DNA of 64,000 nucleotides, from the NCBI GenBank assembly GCA_022184915.1, contig JAGTJU010000001.1, positions 804,057 through 868,056 on the forward strand, in the 5' to 3' direction. The position numbers and the translations under genes are program-made. Shown one piece after another: positions 1-8,364 of the stretch (the first letter of the stretch is position 1; each line of letters opens with the position of its first letter). The stretch is from Myxococcales bacterium (GTDB lineage Bacteria; Myxococcota_A; Polyangia; Fen-1088). The notes beneath the pieces are model-generated. The model did no database searches. It saw nothing but the letters and a program-made list of their open reading frames with translations, and was not told the DNA's origin.

Positions 1-696
1 GCTCACTTGAACCAGCTGACCCTGACCCGAGTCCGTCACATCGTTCGTCGAGTAGATCCAGCTAATCGCAGGCGTCAAAATGCCTGACCTGCCCACCATG
101 ACGTTGACTCCGAGGCGCGGCGCCACGGCAAAGCCCAGGTCGACGTCACTCGAGTATGTGCCACCCAAGCCGATGCCCAGGAAGCCAAAGAGCATGTCGT
201 TGAAGGGCAGGTGGTAGCTGGGCTCGAAGAGCAGCTTGGCGAACGTGGCATCCGAATCATCGGCGTTCACGTAAGTGATGCCCAGGATGGCCGACAGCTC
301 CAGGTTGTCGGCGATGAACCACCCGATGCTAGGTGACACGTCGATGCTCTGAACGTCGTTCGCCACAGTGAAGCCTACCGAGCCACCGAGCTCGAGTACG
401 CCCGCACGAGCATAGGCGACGGGGCCGCCAATGCCCGCTTGCCTGATGATGCCTGGAGACTCTTCACCGCCCACGGGTCGCGGAGGCTCTGGGCGTGGAT
501 CCAAATCGGGCTTACCCTCTTCGGCAGGGTAGGAGTCGATGGCCTCGGCTTGGTCTTCTGCCGAGCCGGTCTTTGCGGTGTTCGTGTCGTCGTCTTCTGC
601 TCCTTGCAAGCCCTGCCCCTCTTGGGCTTGTGCGAACGCGACGGCGCTCGCAAAGAACAGGCCTGCAGATGCACTCATCATCGCGAAAGTCTTCAT
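1..696 (-). CDS. Outer-membrane-type beta-barrel protein, partial (C-terminus beyond the window)
   Basis: The frame opens with ATG at 696-694, preceded by an AGGAG Shine-Dalgarno about seven bases upstream, and stays open to base 1, so the 3' end is missing. The first 22 residues form a signal peptide (Lys, Thr, then a hydrophobic stretch ending near AFA-QA). An acidic, Pro-rich linker of about 55 residues follows. From about residue 85 the chain alternates Gly, aromatic and polar residues in short segments such as GGSVGFTV, LELSAILGITYV and FLGIGLGGTYSSD, which is the pattern of an OmpW/OmpA-like transmembrane beta-barrel. It probably sits in the outer membrane. No specific family is recognised and no function is proposed. 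Confidence 0.75.
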   Translation of the reverse strand, partial: MKTFAMMSASAGLFFASAVAFAQAQEGQGLQGAEDDDTNTAKTGSAEDQAEAIDSYPAEEGKPDLDPRPEPPRPVGGEESPGIIRQAGIGGPVAYARAGVLELGGSVGFTVANDVQSIDVSPSIGWFIADNLELSAILGITYVNADDSDATFAKLLFEPSYHLPFNDMLFGFLGIGLGGTYSSDVDLGFAVAPRLGVNVMVGRSGILTPAISWIYSTNDVTDSGQGQLVQVS

Positions 697-1041
697 GCTC
701 GTCTCCTGAGGTTCGAGTTGGCGTTGCTGTGCTCCTCACGCACGAGGCGTGCCAACCTCCTGCGGCACGGGCGCGTCGTTCGAACGTTTCGGACCCTACA
801 CGGCGCGTGCCTCGACCCAACCGCTTGAAAGGAACCGCCGAACCGACAAAGGTCGGCCGAATTGCCGAAGCCGCTCCGAGGCCCGCTGCGCGCGATGGGC
901 CCCACCCCGAGCGGGCAGAGCGGAGGTCATGGTTGCGGGCTCGTTACGTTTGTTACGAGGCACAACAAGAGCGCCCACACGCCATTTTGCGAGGCGAGCG
1001 TGGCTGGCGCACCGGCAGGTTCCAACGCCCCTGTTGGTCGG
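697..1041. other. Intergenic region between amt and the outer-membrane protein gene
   Basis: About 345 bases without a convincing gene. It must hold the promoter of the leftward outer-membrane gene and the end of the amt transcript. Open frames here are GC-driven and lack signals. The only structure seen is a short direct repeat, GTTACG-TTT-GTTACG, around 944-958, bounded by 5-base arms CTCGT/ACGAG. No T-tract terminator was found. Confidence 0.5.
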
Positions 1042-2388
1042 TCAGGAAGGCGGACGGGGGGAGGGGCCCCGGCCCATGAGGTCCGGCGTGAGCTCGACGC
1101 CCAGCTCCTCCTCGGTGGCCGTGACCCTCAACCCAATGGTCTTTCCCACCAGCGTAAAGACGAAGGCGGCGTTCAACGCGGCCCACACCAGACAGACGGC
1201 CGCGCCCAAGGCCTGAATGCCGAGCTGATACAGCCACGGGTGGTTGAGGCGTTCAGGCCGTCCGAAGAGCGCCACGGCCAAGACGCCCCAGACTCCGCAG
1301 AACCCGTGTACCGGAACCGCCGCAACGGGATCATCGATCCTCAGCCGGTAAAGCATCCAGTCGTAACTGAGATTATGCACCAGGCCCGCGGCCGCTCCCA
1401 CCGCCAGTGCGGCCAGCGGCGTGACGACGTGGCAACCGGCGGTGATCGCCACGAGCCCGCCCAGGATGCCGCCCAGGAACTTCTCGGCGACGTCCTTGCG
1501 ACCCGGAAAGGCTTGCGCATGCGCAAAGGCCACGAAGCCCCCCATGGCGCCCGCCAGGTTGGTGTTCAGGATGATCCGCGCCACGCTGGCATTGAACGCG
1601 AGGGTGCTGCCTCCATTGAATCCCCACCAGCCCATCCACAGGATGAACACCCCCAGTCCGGCATATGCGATGCTGTGGGAGCGCAAGGGGCGCGGGGCAC
1701 CGTGGGCGTCGAAACGTCCACGGCGAGGCCCCACCAAGGTCATGCCGACGAGCGCGAACCACGCGCCCGTGGAGTGGACCACCGACGACCCCGCGAAATC
1801 CATGAAGCCCAGCTGTTCGAGCCACCCAGGGTTATTCGGATCGAAAGCACCACTCCAGACCCAATGACCAAACACCGGGTAAACGAACCCCGCGAGCCAA
1901 ATACACCCGACCAGGTACGCCATGAAGCTGGTGCGCTCGGCCATGGCCCCTGAGACGATCGTGGTCGACGTTCCTGCGAAGGCGGCTTGAAACAAGAAGA
2001 ACGTCAGGCCCAGGGCGTGATGATGCCGTTCGAACCCTTCAAGCGCGAAGAGGTCTGTCCCGAGCAGGCCCGACAGAGATCGGCCGAAGAGAAAGCCAAA
2101 GCCGAAGAGGAAAAAGAAAAGGGTGGTCAGCACCCAGTCGATGAGGTTTTTCATCGCCACCGAGGTGCCGCTTTTTCTTTGTGTGAGCCCCACCTCGAGG
2201 CACTTGAAGCCGGCCTGCATGAAGAACACGAGGACAGCGGCGAAGAGCACCCACAGCTCGTCCAAAGAGGGCAGGGCCGCGGGCGCGCCGGACGCGGCAC
2301 GGGCCGACGAGGCCTGGAGCAAGCACAGCGCACCTGTTGCCAGGGCGGCGCAAGGACGCGGACGGAAGGCGCGCCGGGCGAGCATGAG
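1042..2388 (-). CDS. amt: Ammonium transporter, Amt family
   Basis: Integral inner-membrane channel that recruits NH4+ and conducts ammonia. The protein has about 448 residues and eleven predicted membrane helices after a cleavable leader (Met-Leu-Ala-Arg-Arg, hydrophobic core, ending SARA). Family hallmarks are visible: the MDFAGSSVVH segment carrying the first pore His, and PVHGFCGVWG carrying the second pore His and the GxWG turn. The ATG at 2388 is chosen because it starts directly at the leader. A TTG at 2487 would add 33 residues that do not look like signal sequence. No glnK-type PII gene lies beside it, unlike the common amt-glnK pair. It is divergent from the Ser/Thr kinase, with about 150 bases between the start codons. 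Confidence 0.92.
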   Translation of the reverse strand, partial: LMLARRAFRPRPCAALATGALCLLQASSARAASGAPAALPSLDELWVLFAAVLVFFMQAGFKCLEVGLTQRKSGTSVAMKNLIDWVLTTLFFFLFGFGFLFGRSLSGLLGTDLFALEGFERHHHALGLTFFLFQAAFAGTSTTIVSGAMAERTSFMAYLVGCIWLAGFVYPVFGHWVWSGAFDPNNPGWLEQLGFMDFAGSSVVHSTGAWFALVGMTLVGPRRGRFDAHGAPRPLRSHSIAYAGLGVFILWMGWWGFNGGSTLAFNASVARIILNTNLAGAMGGFVAFAHAQAFPGRKDVAEKFLGGILGGLVAITAGCHVVTPLAALAVGAAAGLVHNLSYDWMLYRLRIDDPVAAVPVHGFCGVWGVLAVALFGRPERLNHPWLYQLGIQALGAAVCLVWAALNAAFVFTLVGKTIGLRVTATEEELGVELTPDLMGRGPSPRPPS

Positions 2389-2535
2389 TCGCAGAAGGGC
2401 TTCGGACGTCGTGGGGGGGACCTTGAGCGACCGAGGTGAGGCGTCGTTGCGAGTTTTCCCCGCGGAAACAATCACTTTTTTCTTCAAGAGTGACCTGTCG
2501 AGGGCCGATAATAACGCAGACGCCGGACGCGTCCC

Positions 2536-3600
2536 ATGTCCTCGAGAGGGTTTTCAGTGGGGGAGATCCTGGGCGGAAAATACCGCCTGTGTCAGCTCGT
2601 GGGCGAAGGCGGTATGGGAAGCGTATGGCTTGGCCGCCACCTGCTCCTCGATCGCGCCTGCGCCGTGAAGCTGCTCGGTGCCGGAGCGGGCCCGCTCACC
2701 GCCAAGCGGGAGCGGTTCGTGCGCGAGGCGAAGATCGCGGCCTCGGTTCGTCACGCCAACGTGGTGGACCTCTTCGACTTCGGCGAGACTGAAGGTGGCG
2801 AGTTCTTCATGGTCATGGAGTGGCTCGAAGGCGAGTCGCTCGCAGAGCGGCTGGCGCGTCCTCCGTTGATGGGCATGCGCGAGCTGGTCTCGATCCTGTC
2901 GGATGTGCTCTCGGGTCTGGCAGCCGTTCACGAAAGAGGCATCGTTCACCGCGACCTCAAGCCCGAGAACATCTTTTTGGCCCGCGAGGGCGATACGATC
3001 ATCCCCAAGCTTCTCGACTTCGGCATTTCGCGCTCGAGTGGATGGGCCGGCGACGCGGGGCTCACGGCCGCCGGAAACACGGTGGGCACTCCCCACTACA
3101 TGTCACGCGAGCAAGTCCGGGGCGTACGCGATCTCGATGGACGCGCGGATCTCTACAGCGTGGGTGTGATTCTGTATCGCGCGGCGTGTGGCCGTTTTCC
3201 TTTCGACGACGACGAGCTCACGGGCCTGCTGATGCGTGTGGCAGAGGGGGAGGCTCCGCGTCTGCAGCCTCTGCACCTGGACATTGGGGACGGGCTGGTT
3301 CAGGTGATCGACAGAGCTCTCTGTTCGGATCGTGCGGGGCGGTTTGCGAGCGCGCTCGAAATGCGGCGGGTGCTGTGGGCCGCTGCGGGCTCGATTCCTG
3401 CCGGACTGCCCGCGGTCTGGGGCTTGCCTGGTTCTGGGCTGCCCTTCGATTCCCCGGGGGGCGCGCCTGCGGGGTCCTGGGGCAATACCGCCACAGACGG
3501 CTCGTCCACCTCGGTGGGCATGGCCCACTGGCGGCGCCTCGTGCCCGTGGGCATCGCCTTGGCGGTGGTGGGCGCTGCGCTTGCGCTTACGCGCCATTAA
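2536..3600 (+). CDS. Membrane-anchored Ser/Thr protein kinase (PknB type)
   Basis: A 354-residue kinase that phosphorylates protein Ser/Thr at the inner membrane. The domain spans about residues 15-285: Gly loop GEGGMG at 23-28, ATP Lys at 45, catalytic HRDLKPEN with Asp 140, Mg-binding DFG with Asp 161, and activation loop GTPHYMSREQ near 184-193. The usual SPE (APE) motif reads SRE, so Pro is replaced by Arg while the Glu is kept. A Gly/Pro/Ser-rich linker leads to a single C-terminal membrane helix (about 333-350), with almost nothing outside, so there is no PASTA-type sensor. An FHA protein, a typical phosphothreonine reader, lies 1.6 kb away. The stop codon overlaps the stop of the convergent glycosyltransferase at a shared TTAA. 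Confidence 0.95.
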   Translation: MSSRGFSVGEILGGKYRLCQLVGEGGMGSVWLGRHLLLDRACAVKLLGAGAGPLTAKRERFVREAKIAASVRHANVVDLFDFGETEGGEFFMVMEWLEGESLAERLARPPLMGMRELVSILSDVLSGLAAVHERGIVHRDLKPENIFLAREGDTIIPKLLDFGISRSSGWAGDAGLTAAGNTVGTPHYMSREQVRGVRDLDGRADLYSVGVILYRAACGRFPFDDDELTGLLMRVAEGEAPRLQPLHLDIGDGLVQVIDRALCSDRAGRFASALEMRRVLWAAAGSIPAGLPAVWGLPGSGLPFDSPGGAPAGSWGNTATDGSSTSVGMAHWRRLVPVGIALAVVGAALALTRH

Positions 3601-4556
3601 CGCCAGGCGCCCGCGCCTTGCTCGTGCCCGTTGAGACCCCAGCAGGTCCGCAACGCTTCGGCTTGTCGCGCGAAGGTGAAGGTGTGGGCCATGGCCATGG
3701 CGTTGGCGCGGAGAGGCTCGAGCTCTGCGGGGGCGCGCTTCAAGACGGTGAGCGTTTGCGCCACCGCGCGCGCGAGCGCCAGGGGGTTTTCGTCAGGCAC
3801 CCAGACGCCGTTGTCGGGGCGGGCGAACGCTGCGCCGCCGCCGCCGGTGAAGCCCACCACCACGGCGCCGCACGCCATGGCCTCGAGAGGAGGCAAGCCG
3901 AAGCCCTCACGGTGGCTGGTAGACACGTAGACGCTGCTTTGCTGGAGAATCGCGGCCGTTTCGGCCTCAGATTTGTTTTCGATGGGCACCCAGGGCACAT
4001 CGCGGAGCTCGGGGTGTTGGTGATGAAGCAGGCCTCGCACGATGCGCAGGTTCCAAGCACCCTTGCGGGGCATGAACGCAACTTGCAGAAGCCTCTGCGC
4101 GGGTGCAGGCGCGAGGCGGTCCAGGTCGAGCGCATAGGGCACCACGGCGGTTGGCAAGCCGAAGGTGTCGCGACAAAAGGTGGCGATGATGTCGGAACTG
4201 GCCAGCACCCGTGTCACCCCGAAATCACTGTAGTGAGCCTCGGGTTCGAGCACCTCGAAGACGTGGTAGTGGTTCTGGCAAAAGACCACCTTGAGCAGCG
4301 GGACCTGTCGCAAGGCCAAGAGTGCGGCCGGGTAGTCTTCGGGGACAACGAGGGTGTCGTCCTCGCGCAGAGACAGCGCGGTGTTTCCGTCGATGACGGG
4401 TGCCGACGAGGCAAACCAATCAGGACGCTCCGGCGCGAAGTGCACCACCGCGGCTTCGCGCCCAGAGGCCACGAGCGTTTCGACGTGGTGGTAAATCGTG
4501 CGCACCCCGCCGCGGGGTTGCCGCACCGAGGGGCACACGTAAAGGATGCGTCCCAT
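3597..4556 (-). CDS. Glycosyltransferase family 4/1-type protein
   Basis: A 319-residue GT-B glycosyltransferase. It has an N-terminal Rossmann half beginning MGRILYVCPSV with a Gly-Gly-Val loop, and a C-terminal nucleotide-sugar half with the E-x7-E signature in HREGFGLPPLEAMACG, where the first Glu and EAM bind the donor sugar. Acceptor and sugar cannot be told from sequence. ATG 4556 is chosen because it starts the Rossmann strand and lies 2 bases after the stop of the upstream lipoprotein gene (TAACCATG), which implies translational coupling. A longer reading to 4709 would overlap that gene. It is convergent with the kinase, and the two stops share TTAA at 3597-3600. Confidence 0.88.
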   Translation of the reverse strand: MGRILYVCPSVRQPRGGVRTIYHHVETLVASGREAAVVHFAPERPDWFASSAPVIDGNTALSLREDDTLVVPEDYPAALLALRQVPLLKVVFCQNHYHVFEVLEPEAHYSDFGVTRVLASSDIIATFCRDTFGLPTAVVPYALDLDRLAPAPAQRLLQVAFMPRKGAWNLRIVRGLLHHQHPELRDVPWVPIENKSEAETAAILQQSSVYVSTSHREGFGLPPLEAMACGAVVVGFTGGGGAAFARPDNGVWVPDENPLALARAVAQTLTVLKRAPAELEPLRANAMAMAHTFTFARQAEALRTCWGLNGHEQGAGAWR

Positions 4557-4558
4557 GG

Positions 4559-5056
4559 TTAGAGCATCTCCAGCACGGCCGGCGTGGTGGCCTCTGCCAC
4601 CCAGCCCTGCTTGGTGCTGACCCTCGCGTAGACCGTGACCTTGCGCCCGTCCAGCTCTTGCGGTGTGCCGAGGCTCGTGGCGCGCAGATACACCGGAAAC
4701 TCGGTGCACCAGCCGGTGTCCGTCTCACAGACCATCTGAAAGCGAAACGACTCTTCCACGGACAGCCCGGTGGTCGTGTCGGTGACCCTGACGAGCGCCG
4801 TCACGTCTGCGCCCAGATGCTTGGCCCGTAGCCCCATGCGTAGGAAGAGCCCCGATTGTCCGCTGCCTGCGTAGCGGATGGGTTCGCCGGGCTCCAGTGG
4901 ATCGAAGCTGAGCTCGGTCTCTGCGTCCGGGGTGCCCAGCCGCACCTCGGGAGGGCCGGGGGGCTCGCCGCCCTCCGTGTCGTTGCCCCCACAGCCGAAC
5001 AGCACCAGGACAAGTCCCCAAACGGCCGCGGGCAGGCGATGATTCACGTAATTCAC
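4559..5056 (-). CDS. Putative lipoprotein of unknown function
   Basis: A 165-residue protein with a GTG start and a lipoprotein signal: hydrophobic AAVWGLVLVLFGC followed by Gly-Gly-Asn, so the lipidated Cys is about residue 22. After a Pro/Gly/Glu-rich tether the rest looks like one compact beta-sandwich, with regular strands such as VTALVRVTDTTTGLSVEES and KVTVYARVSTKQGW. It contains one Cys pair (VCETDTGWC) that could form a disulfide. No family is recognised. It lies two bases upstream of the glycosyltransferase and is probably co-transcribed with it, so an envelope-associated role is plausible but unproven. Confidence 0.7.
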   Translation of the reverse strand: MNYVNHRLPAAVWGLVLVLFGCGGNDTEGGEPPGPPEVRLGTPDAETELSFDPLEPGEPIRYAGSGQSGLFLRMGLRAKHLGADVTALVRVTDTTTGLSVEESFRFQMVCETDTGWCTEFPVYLRATSLGTPQELDGRKVTVYARVSTKQGWVAEATTPAVLEML

Positions 5057-5155
5057 GCCCGCCAGGATAGGGCAAGTCCAGGACGCTTGGCCAGGCTTCG
5101 GAGGTCCTGCAGGTCCCGGGAAGCGCGGGCCTCAACCGCAGCGCGAGCCCTGACG

Positions 5156-5677
5156 ATGACTCAAGACGAGCCGCCCGTGCCCGCTTACCTCAAGGACTTT
5201 GCCAAAGTGCTCAAGGAGAAAGGCGCTCGCGCCTATCTCGACGCAGCCCCATCGCCCATGCTCGTTCTCCTGGGATTGGCTCGTCAGCTGCGCGATGGCC
5301 CCACGGGGGAAAAGACCACCGTCGCCACATCTCTCAATGAAGAACTCGAGGCGAGCGCCTTGGTGGGCCGCGTTTTCTTCGTGGCGAAGGCGGTTGCGGG
5401 GAGCCCTGGCCCCGTTTCGCTGGGGCGCACGTCCGAGACCGACGTGCACATCCCGGAGTACTCCATCTCCAAGCGGCACTGCGAGATCCTCCGCAGGGAG
5501 AGCGGCTGGGCGATTCGTGACACGGGCTCGACCAATGGCACGGAGCTCGACGGCGAAAAACTCGTATCCGGCCTAGAGGCGCCCCTGGTGGGAGGTGAGA
5601 CGTTGGTCCTGGGCCGTTTTGCCTTTCGCTTCGACACGCCCCAAACACTCCTCGAGCGTTTGCGCGCGAGGGACTGA
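5156..5677 (+). CDS. FHA-domain protein
   Basis: A 173-residue soluble protein. The N-terminal 75 residues are helical and unrecognised. The C-terminal half (about 72-165) is a forkhead-associated domain with the phosphothreonine-binding residues in place: Gly-Arg at 90-91, Ser104-x-x-x-His108 in EYSISKRHC, and the STNGT turn with Asn 127. FHA domains bind phospho-Thr peptides, so the nearby Ser/Thr kinase at 2536-3600 is a natural partner, by inference from proximity. ATG 5156 is the first in-frame ATG that removes the low-complexity Arg/Ala-rich upstream extension. Confidence 0.88.
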   Translation: MTQDEPPVPAYLKDFAKVLKEKGARAYLDAAPSPMLVLLGLARQLRDGPTGEKTTVATSLNEELEASALVGRVFFVAKAVAGSPGPVSLGRTSETDVHIPEYSISKRHCEILRRESGWAIRDTGSTNGTELDGEKLVSGLEAPLVGGETLVLGRFAFRFDTPQTLLERLRARD

Positions 5678-5725
5678 CGCGGTCTGCTCGAATGACCCAG
5701 GCCGGCCCCGGTTGCCTGTTGGGCC

Positions 5726-6469
5726 TCAGCCGCGGCGCTTCGGAGGCCGCCGCCCGGAGGGCCGGGGCGGCGGGGAGGCAAGGTCTCGCGGAGGGCGGAT
5801 CGGAAGCCGCTGCTTCTCGCCGACGTACACCGCGTGGAGGCGTCCTCCCTGTCCGCTGCGTTGGCGTGCGAGGGAAAAGCCTGCCGCGGCCATCCGCTGC
5901 TCGAAGGGACGATCTGGCTCTTCGGACCACACCGCGAAGATGCCGCGGGGGGCGAGCGCATGGTGGGTGAGCGCCAGGGCCGCGGTGCCGTAGAGAGGAT
6001 CGCGAGGGCCGTTGAGCGCGTGATGAGGCCCTTCGTAAAGGTCGATCACGATCGCGTCATAATGGCCCGCGGGCGCGCGGGCGATGGTATGCGCCACGTC
6101 GCCCACGGACACCTTCACCCGCGGGTCCAGGACGGCGGCGTGGGTGAGAGGGGCGAGCGGGCCTCGGCACCACGCGACCACGCGCTCGTTGAGGTCCACC
6201 ACGTCCACCCGGGCGTCGGCGGGCAGGTGGTCGAGGGCCGCGCGGAGCGTGAACCCCATGCCCAAACCGCCGATGAGGACGCGCGGTTTGGAAAGTCCGA
6301 GGAGGGGTTCGCAGGCTGCCACCGCCAGCGCGTCCTCCGAGCGGTGCGCGCTGCTGGTCATCAGCACGCGGCTGTCGATCGTGATGAGGAAATCCTTTTC
6401 GCCGCGCTGACGCAGCTCGAGCGGGCCTTCGGGGGTGTCCACCCGATCCAGGGTCGTCCAGGGGCGCAT
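5726..6469 (-). CDS. Spermidine-synthase-like (SpeE-fold) protein
   Basis: A 247-residue Rossmann protein of the spermidine synthase/SAM-dependent family. Key segments are the nucleotide loop VLIGGLGMGFTLR, the acidic strand end VDVVDLNERVV (the position that holds the ribose of decarboxylated or plain SAM), and the catalytic-region segment YDAIVIDLYEGP followed by the substrate loop. In true SpeE this last segment has paired Asp residues; here the pattern IDLYEG is looser. It may therefore be a related methyltransferase-like or fused-type protein and not a polyamine enzyme. The basic, Pro-rich C-terminal tail is unusual. ATG 6469 is chosen over an upstream GTG because GGAG sits about eight bases before it. 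Confidence 0.75.
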   Translation of the reverse strand: MRPWTTLDRVDTPEGPLELRQRGEKDFLITIDSRVLMTSSAHRSEDALAVAACEPLLGLSKPRVLIGGLGMGFTLRAALDHLPADARVDVVDLNERVVAWCRGPLAPLTHAAVLDPRVKVSVGDVAHTIARAPAGHYDAIVIDLYEGPHHALNGPRDPLYGTAALALTHHALAPRGIFAVWSEEPDRPFEQRMAAAGFSLARQRSGQGGRLHAVYVGEKQRLPIRPPRDLASPPPRPSGRRPPKRRG

Positions 6470-6522
6470 GGGGCTCCGTGATAGCACCTCGGCCCGCGCC
6501 CTGGCGAGCGACGCTGCGCCTG

Positions 6523-7467
6523 TCAGGGTGTGGCGAAGAGCTGGAACTCCTTGATGCCCGTATTGCCTCCCGTGGTGTCGACCGCCTCGAGTTTCACGAG
6601 GCGCGCCCCTTGCGGGGCCTTGAAGGCGAATTTGTAGAAGTTGTCAGGGTCAGGCGTGAGGTAGGGGCCTGCCTGAGCCGCGCCATCGAACGTGAGCTTG
6701 AGGGCCTTGATGATCGAGGTGCCGTCCGACATCTTGCGGCTGCGAAAGCCGAAGCCGACCAGCGTCTTGTTCGCACCAAGGTCGACCGTGAGCGATGCGG
6801 CGTTGCCTTCGCCTTGGCTCGACCATTCGGTGGCCATCATGCCGTCGATGGCGTTATTGGCTCCAAAACTTCCCTCAGGGCCCGTATTTCCAAAGTTCGA
6901 GCTGACTGCGGCGATGGAGGCCCCCGAGGCGAGGTCCCCCACGTTGACCCAGGCCGGTTCGCCGGGGGCAGCGGCCGCCGTGGTGAAGGTGCGGAGCTCC
7001 GACAAAAACGTCTCGCCGCCGGGTGTGGTGGCCTTGGCGCGAAACGCTATGGGTGTGGCCGGGGGGAGATCTTCGAGCGGCACCTCATGCGCCAGGGCGT
7101 AGGGATTGGCCGGGTCCATATCGGGATCACTGGCCGCCCTGTCGAGGGACGCGGCGGTAAGGCCCCACAGCACCTCGCAGGTGGTGGGAACGCTCGTATC
7201 GAAGCGCACCACCGCACGGCGGGAGCCAACCTCCTCCACCCGCAAGTTCAAGAACTGCACGCCCAGGGCCACGTCGGCGCCCCCATCGGACGGCGTCGGG
7301 CTCGAGCCAAGGGGTCCCCCTTCGGGAGCCAGGGCCGCTGCATCGGAAGGTGGCGGGGCGGTGGCGGCTGGGGGTGAAGCCGCGTCGTCACAGGCGACGG
7401 CGAGCATGAGCCAAGGCGCCAGAACCAGCGTCGGACGCCACTTCGTGGAAGGAGGGGTGTGGTGCAC
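6523..7467 (-). CDS. Lipoprotein with discoidin/F5-8C-like domain
   Basis: About 314 residues from a GTG at 7467. A lipobox (WLMLAVAC) places the lipidated Cys near residue 28. Then comes a Pro/Ala/Ser-rich tether of about 45 residues. The next section (about 75-165) resembles a fibronectin-III-like beta sandwich (RRAVVRFDTSVPTTCEVLWG ... LSELRTFTT). The C-terminal 140 residues match a galactose-binding discoidin fold: NAIDGMMATEWSSQGEG, SLTVDLGANKTLVGFGFRSR and a final VKLEAVDTTGG strand. Such domains bind carbohydrate or surfaces. The start codon is uncertain because no strong Shine-Dalgarno is visible. Upstream in-frame coding would run into the TauE/SafE gene. Confidence 0.75.
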   Translation of the reverse strand: MHHTPPSTKWRPTLVLAPWLMLAVACDDAASPPAATAPPPSDAAALAPEGGPLGSSPTPSDGGADVALGVQFLNLRVEEVGSRRAVVRFDTSVPTTCEVLWGLTAASLDRAASDPDMDPANPYALAHEVPLEDLPPATPIAFRAKATTPGGETFLSELRTFTTAAAAPGEPAWVNVGDLASGASIAAVSSNFGNTGPEGSFGANNAIDGMMATEWSSQGEGNAASLTVDLGANKTLVGFGFRSRKMSDGTSIIKALKLTFDGAAQAGPYLTPDPDNFYKFAFKAPQGARLVKLEAVDTTGGNTGIKEFQLFATP

Positions 7468-7568
7468 GAAAACAACTACGCGGGCACGGCCCTCTGGGTT
7501 TCGGTCTTTCTGCGGGCGTACGGTCGATGCGGCGTGCGGACCCCCATCGGGCCCCGGGCCGGGCTGCC

Positions 7569-8330
7569 TCAGGACCCTCGGAGCAGCACGTCCCACACCA
7601 GCAACTTGAGGGCCAGTGCGCCCACCGTGGCCAGAAAGAGGCTGCGGACGAACTTGTCGCCGCTCTTGATCGCGGCGTGCGCCCCGACGTAGCCGCCGAG
7701 CAGGTTGGCCACGGCGAGGGGAACACCCACCCGTAGATCGATGAGCCCCCCTGCCAAGAAGACGGCGCACGCTGCCACGCACGAGATCAGGTTGATGGGC
7801 TTCGTGAGAGCCACGGACTCCATCATGGTGAGCCCGAAAGCTAGCGTGCAGAGCACCGTCATCAACGTGGTGTATCCGCCTGAAAAGAAGCCGCCGTAGA
7901 TCCCCAAGAGCGTCGCGGCCGTGTAGCCCACCGCGCGGCGCCCCGGGGAGCTGGCCACCGGAGGCCCCGACTGTCGCTTGAAGACGAGGAAGAGCAGCAG
8001 GGCCGCCATGGAGACGCCCACGACGACCTTGACGACGGTCTCAGGGAGTTTCACCGCGATGAAGGCCCCCAGGGCTGACGTGAGGGCCGTGATCACGCCG
8101 AGGGGCCACAAAAAATCCTTCTTGATGAGGCCGCTGCGGGCGAACCGCGCCGTGGCCGAGACCGTCATGAATAGCACCCCGAACATGTTGGTGGCCACGG
8201 CGTGACGAGGGCTCATGCCCATCGTGATCAAGATGGGCACGTTGATGAGGCTATTGCCTCCCGTGATGGCTCCCACCGCACCGGTCAGGAACATGAGGGC
8301 CGTCAGCACGGCGATCCAGGAAAGGCTCAT
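7569..8330 (-). CDS. TauE/SafE-family sulfite/anion exporter
   Basis: A 253-residue membrane protein with about eight helices in the two-repeat layout of the TauE/SafE family. The first repeat has AVGAITGGNSLINVPIL and the second has LLGIYGGFFSGGYTTLMTVL, both Gly-rich re-entrant segments typical of the family. Members export sulfite, sulfoacetate or other small organosulfur anions; the substrate cannot be named here. The start is ATG 8330 (MSLSWIAVL), directly on the first helix. The frame is open further upstream but reads into Arg/Trp-rich non-protein-like sequence that overlaps the anti-sigma gene. Confidence 0.87.
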   Translation of the reverse strand: MSLSWIAVLTALMFLTGAVGAITGGNSLINVPILITMGMSPRHAVATNMFGVLFMTVSATARFARSGLIKKDFLWPLGVITALTSALGAFIAVKLPETVVKVVVGVSMAALLLFLVFKRQSGPPVASSPGRRAVGYTAATLLGIYGGFFSGGYTTLMTVLCTLAFGLTMMESVALTKPINLISCVAACAVFLAGGLIDLRVGVPLAVANLLGGYVGAHAAIKSGDKFVRSLFLATVGALALKLLVWDVLLRGS

Positions 8331-8364
8331 GGAACGTGTCTGTCCTTGACCAACCCGGTTCCGC

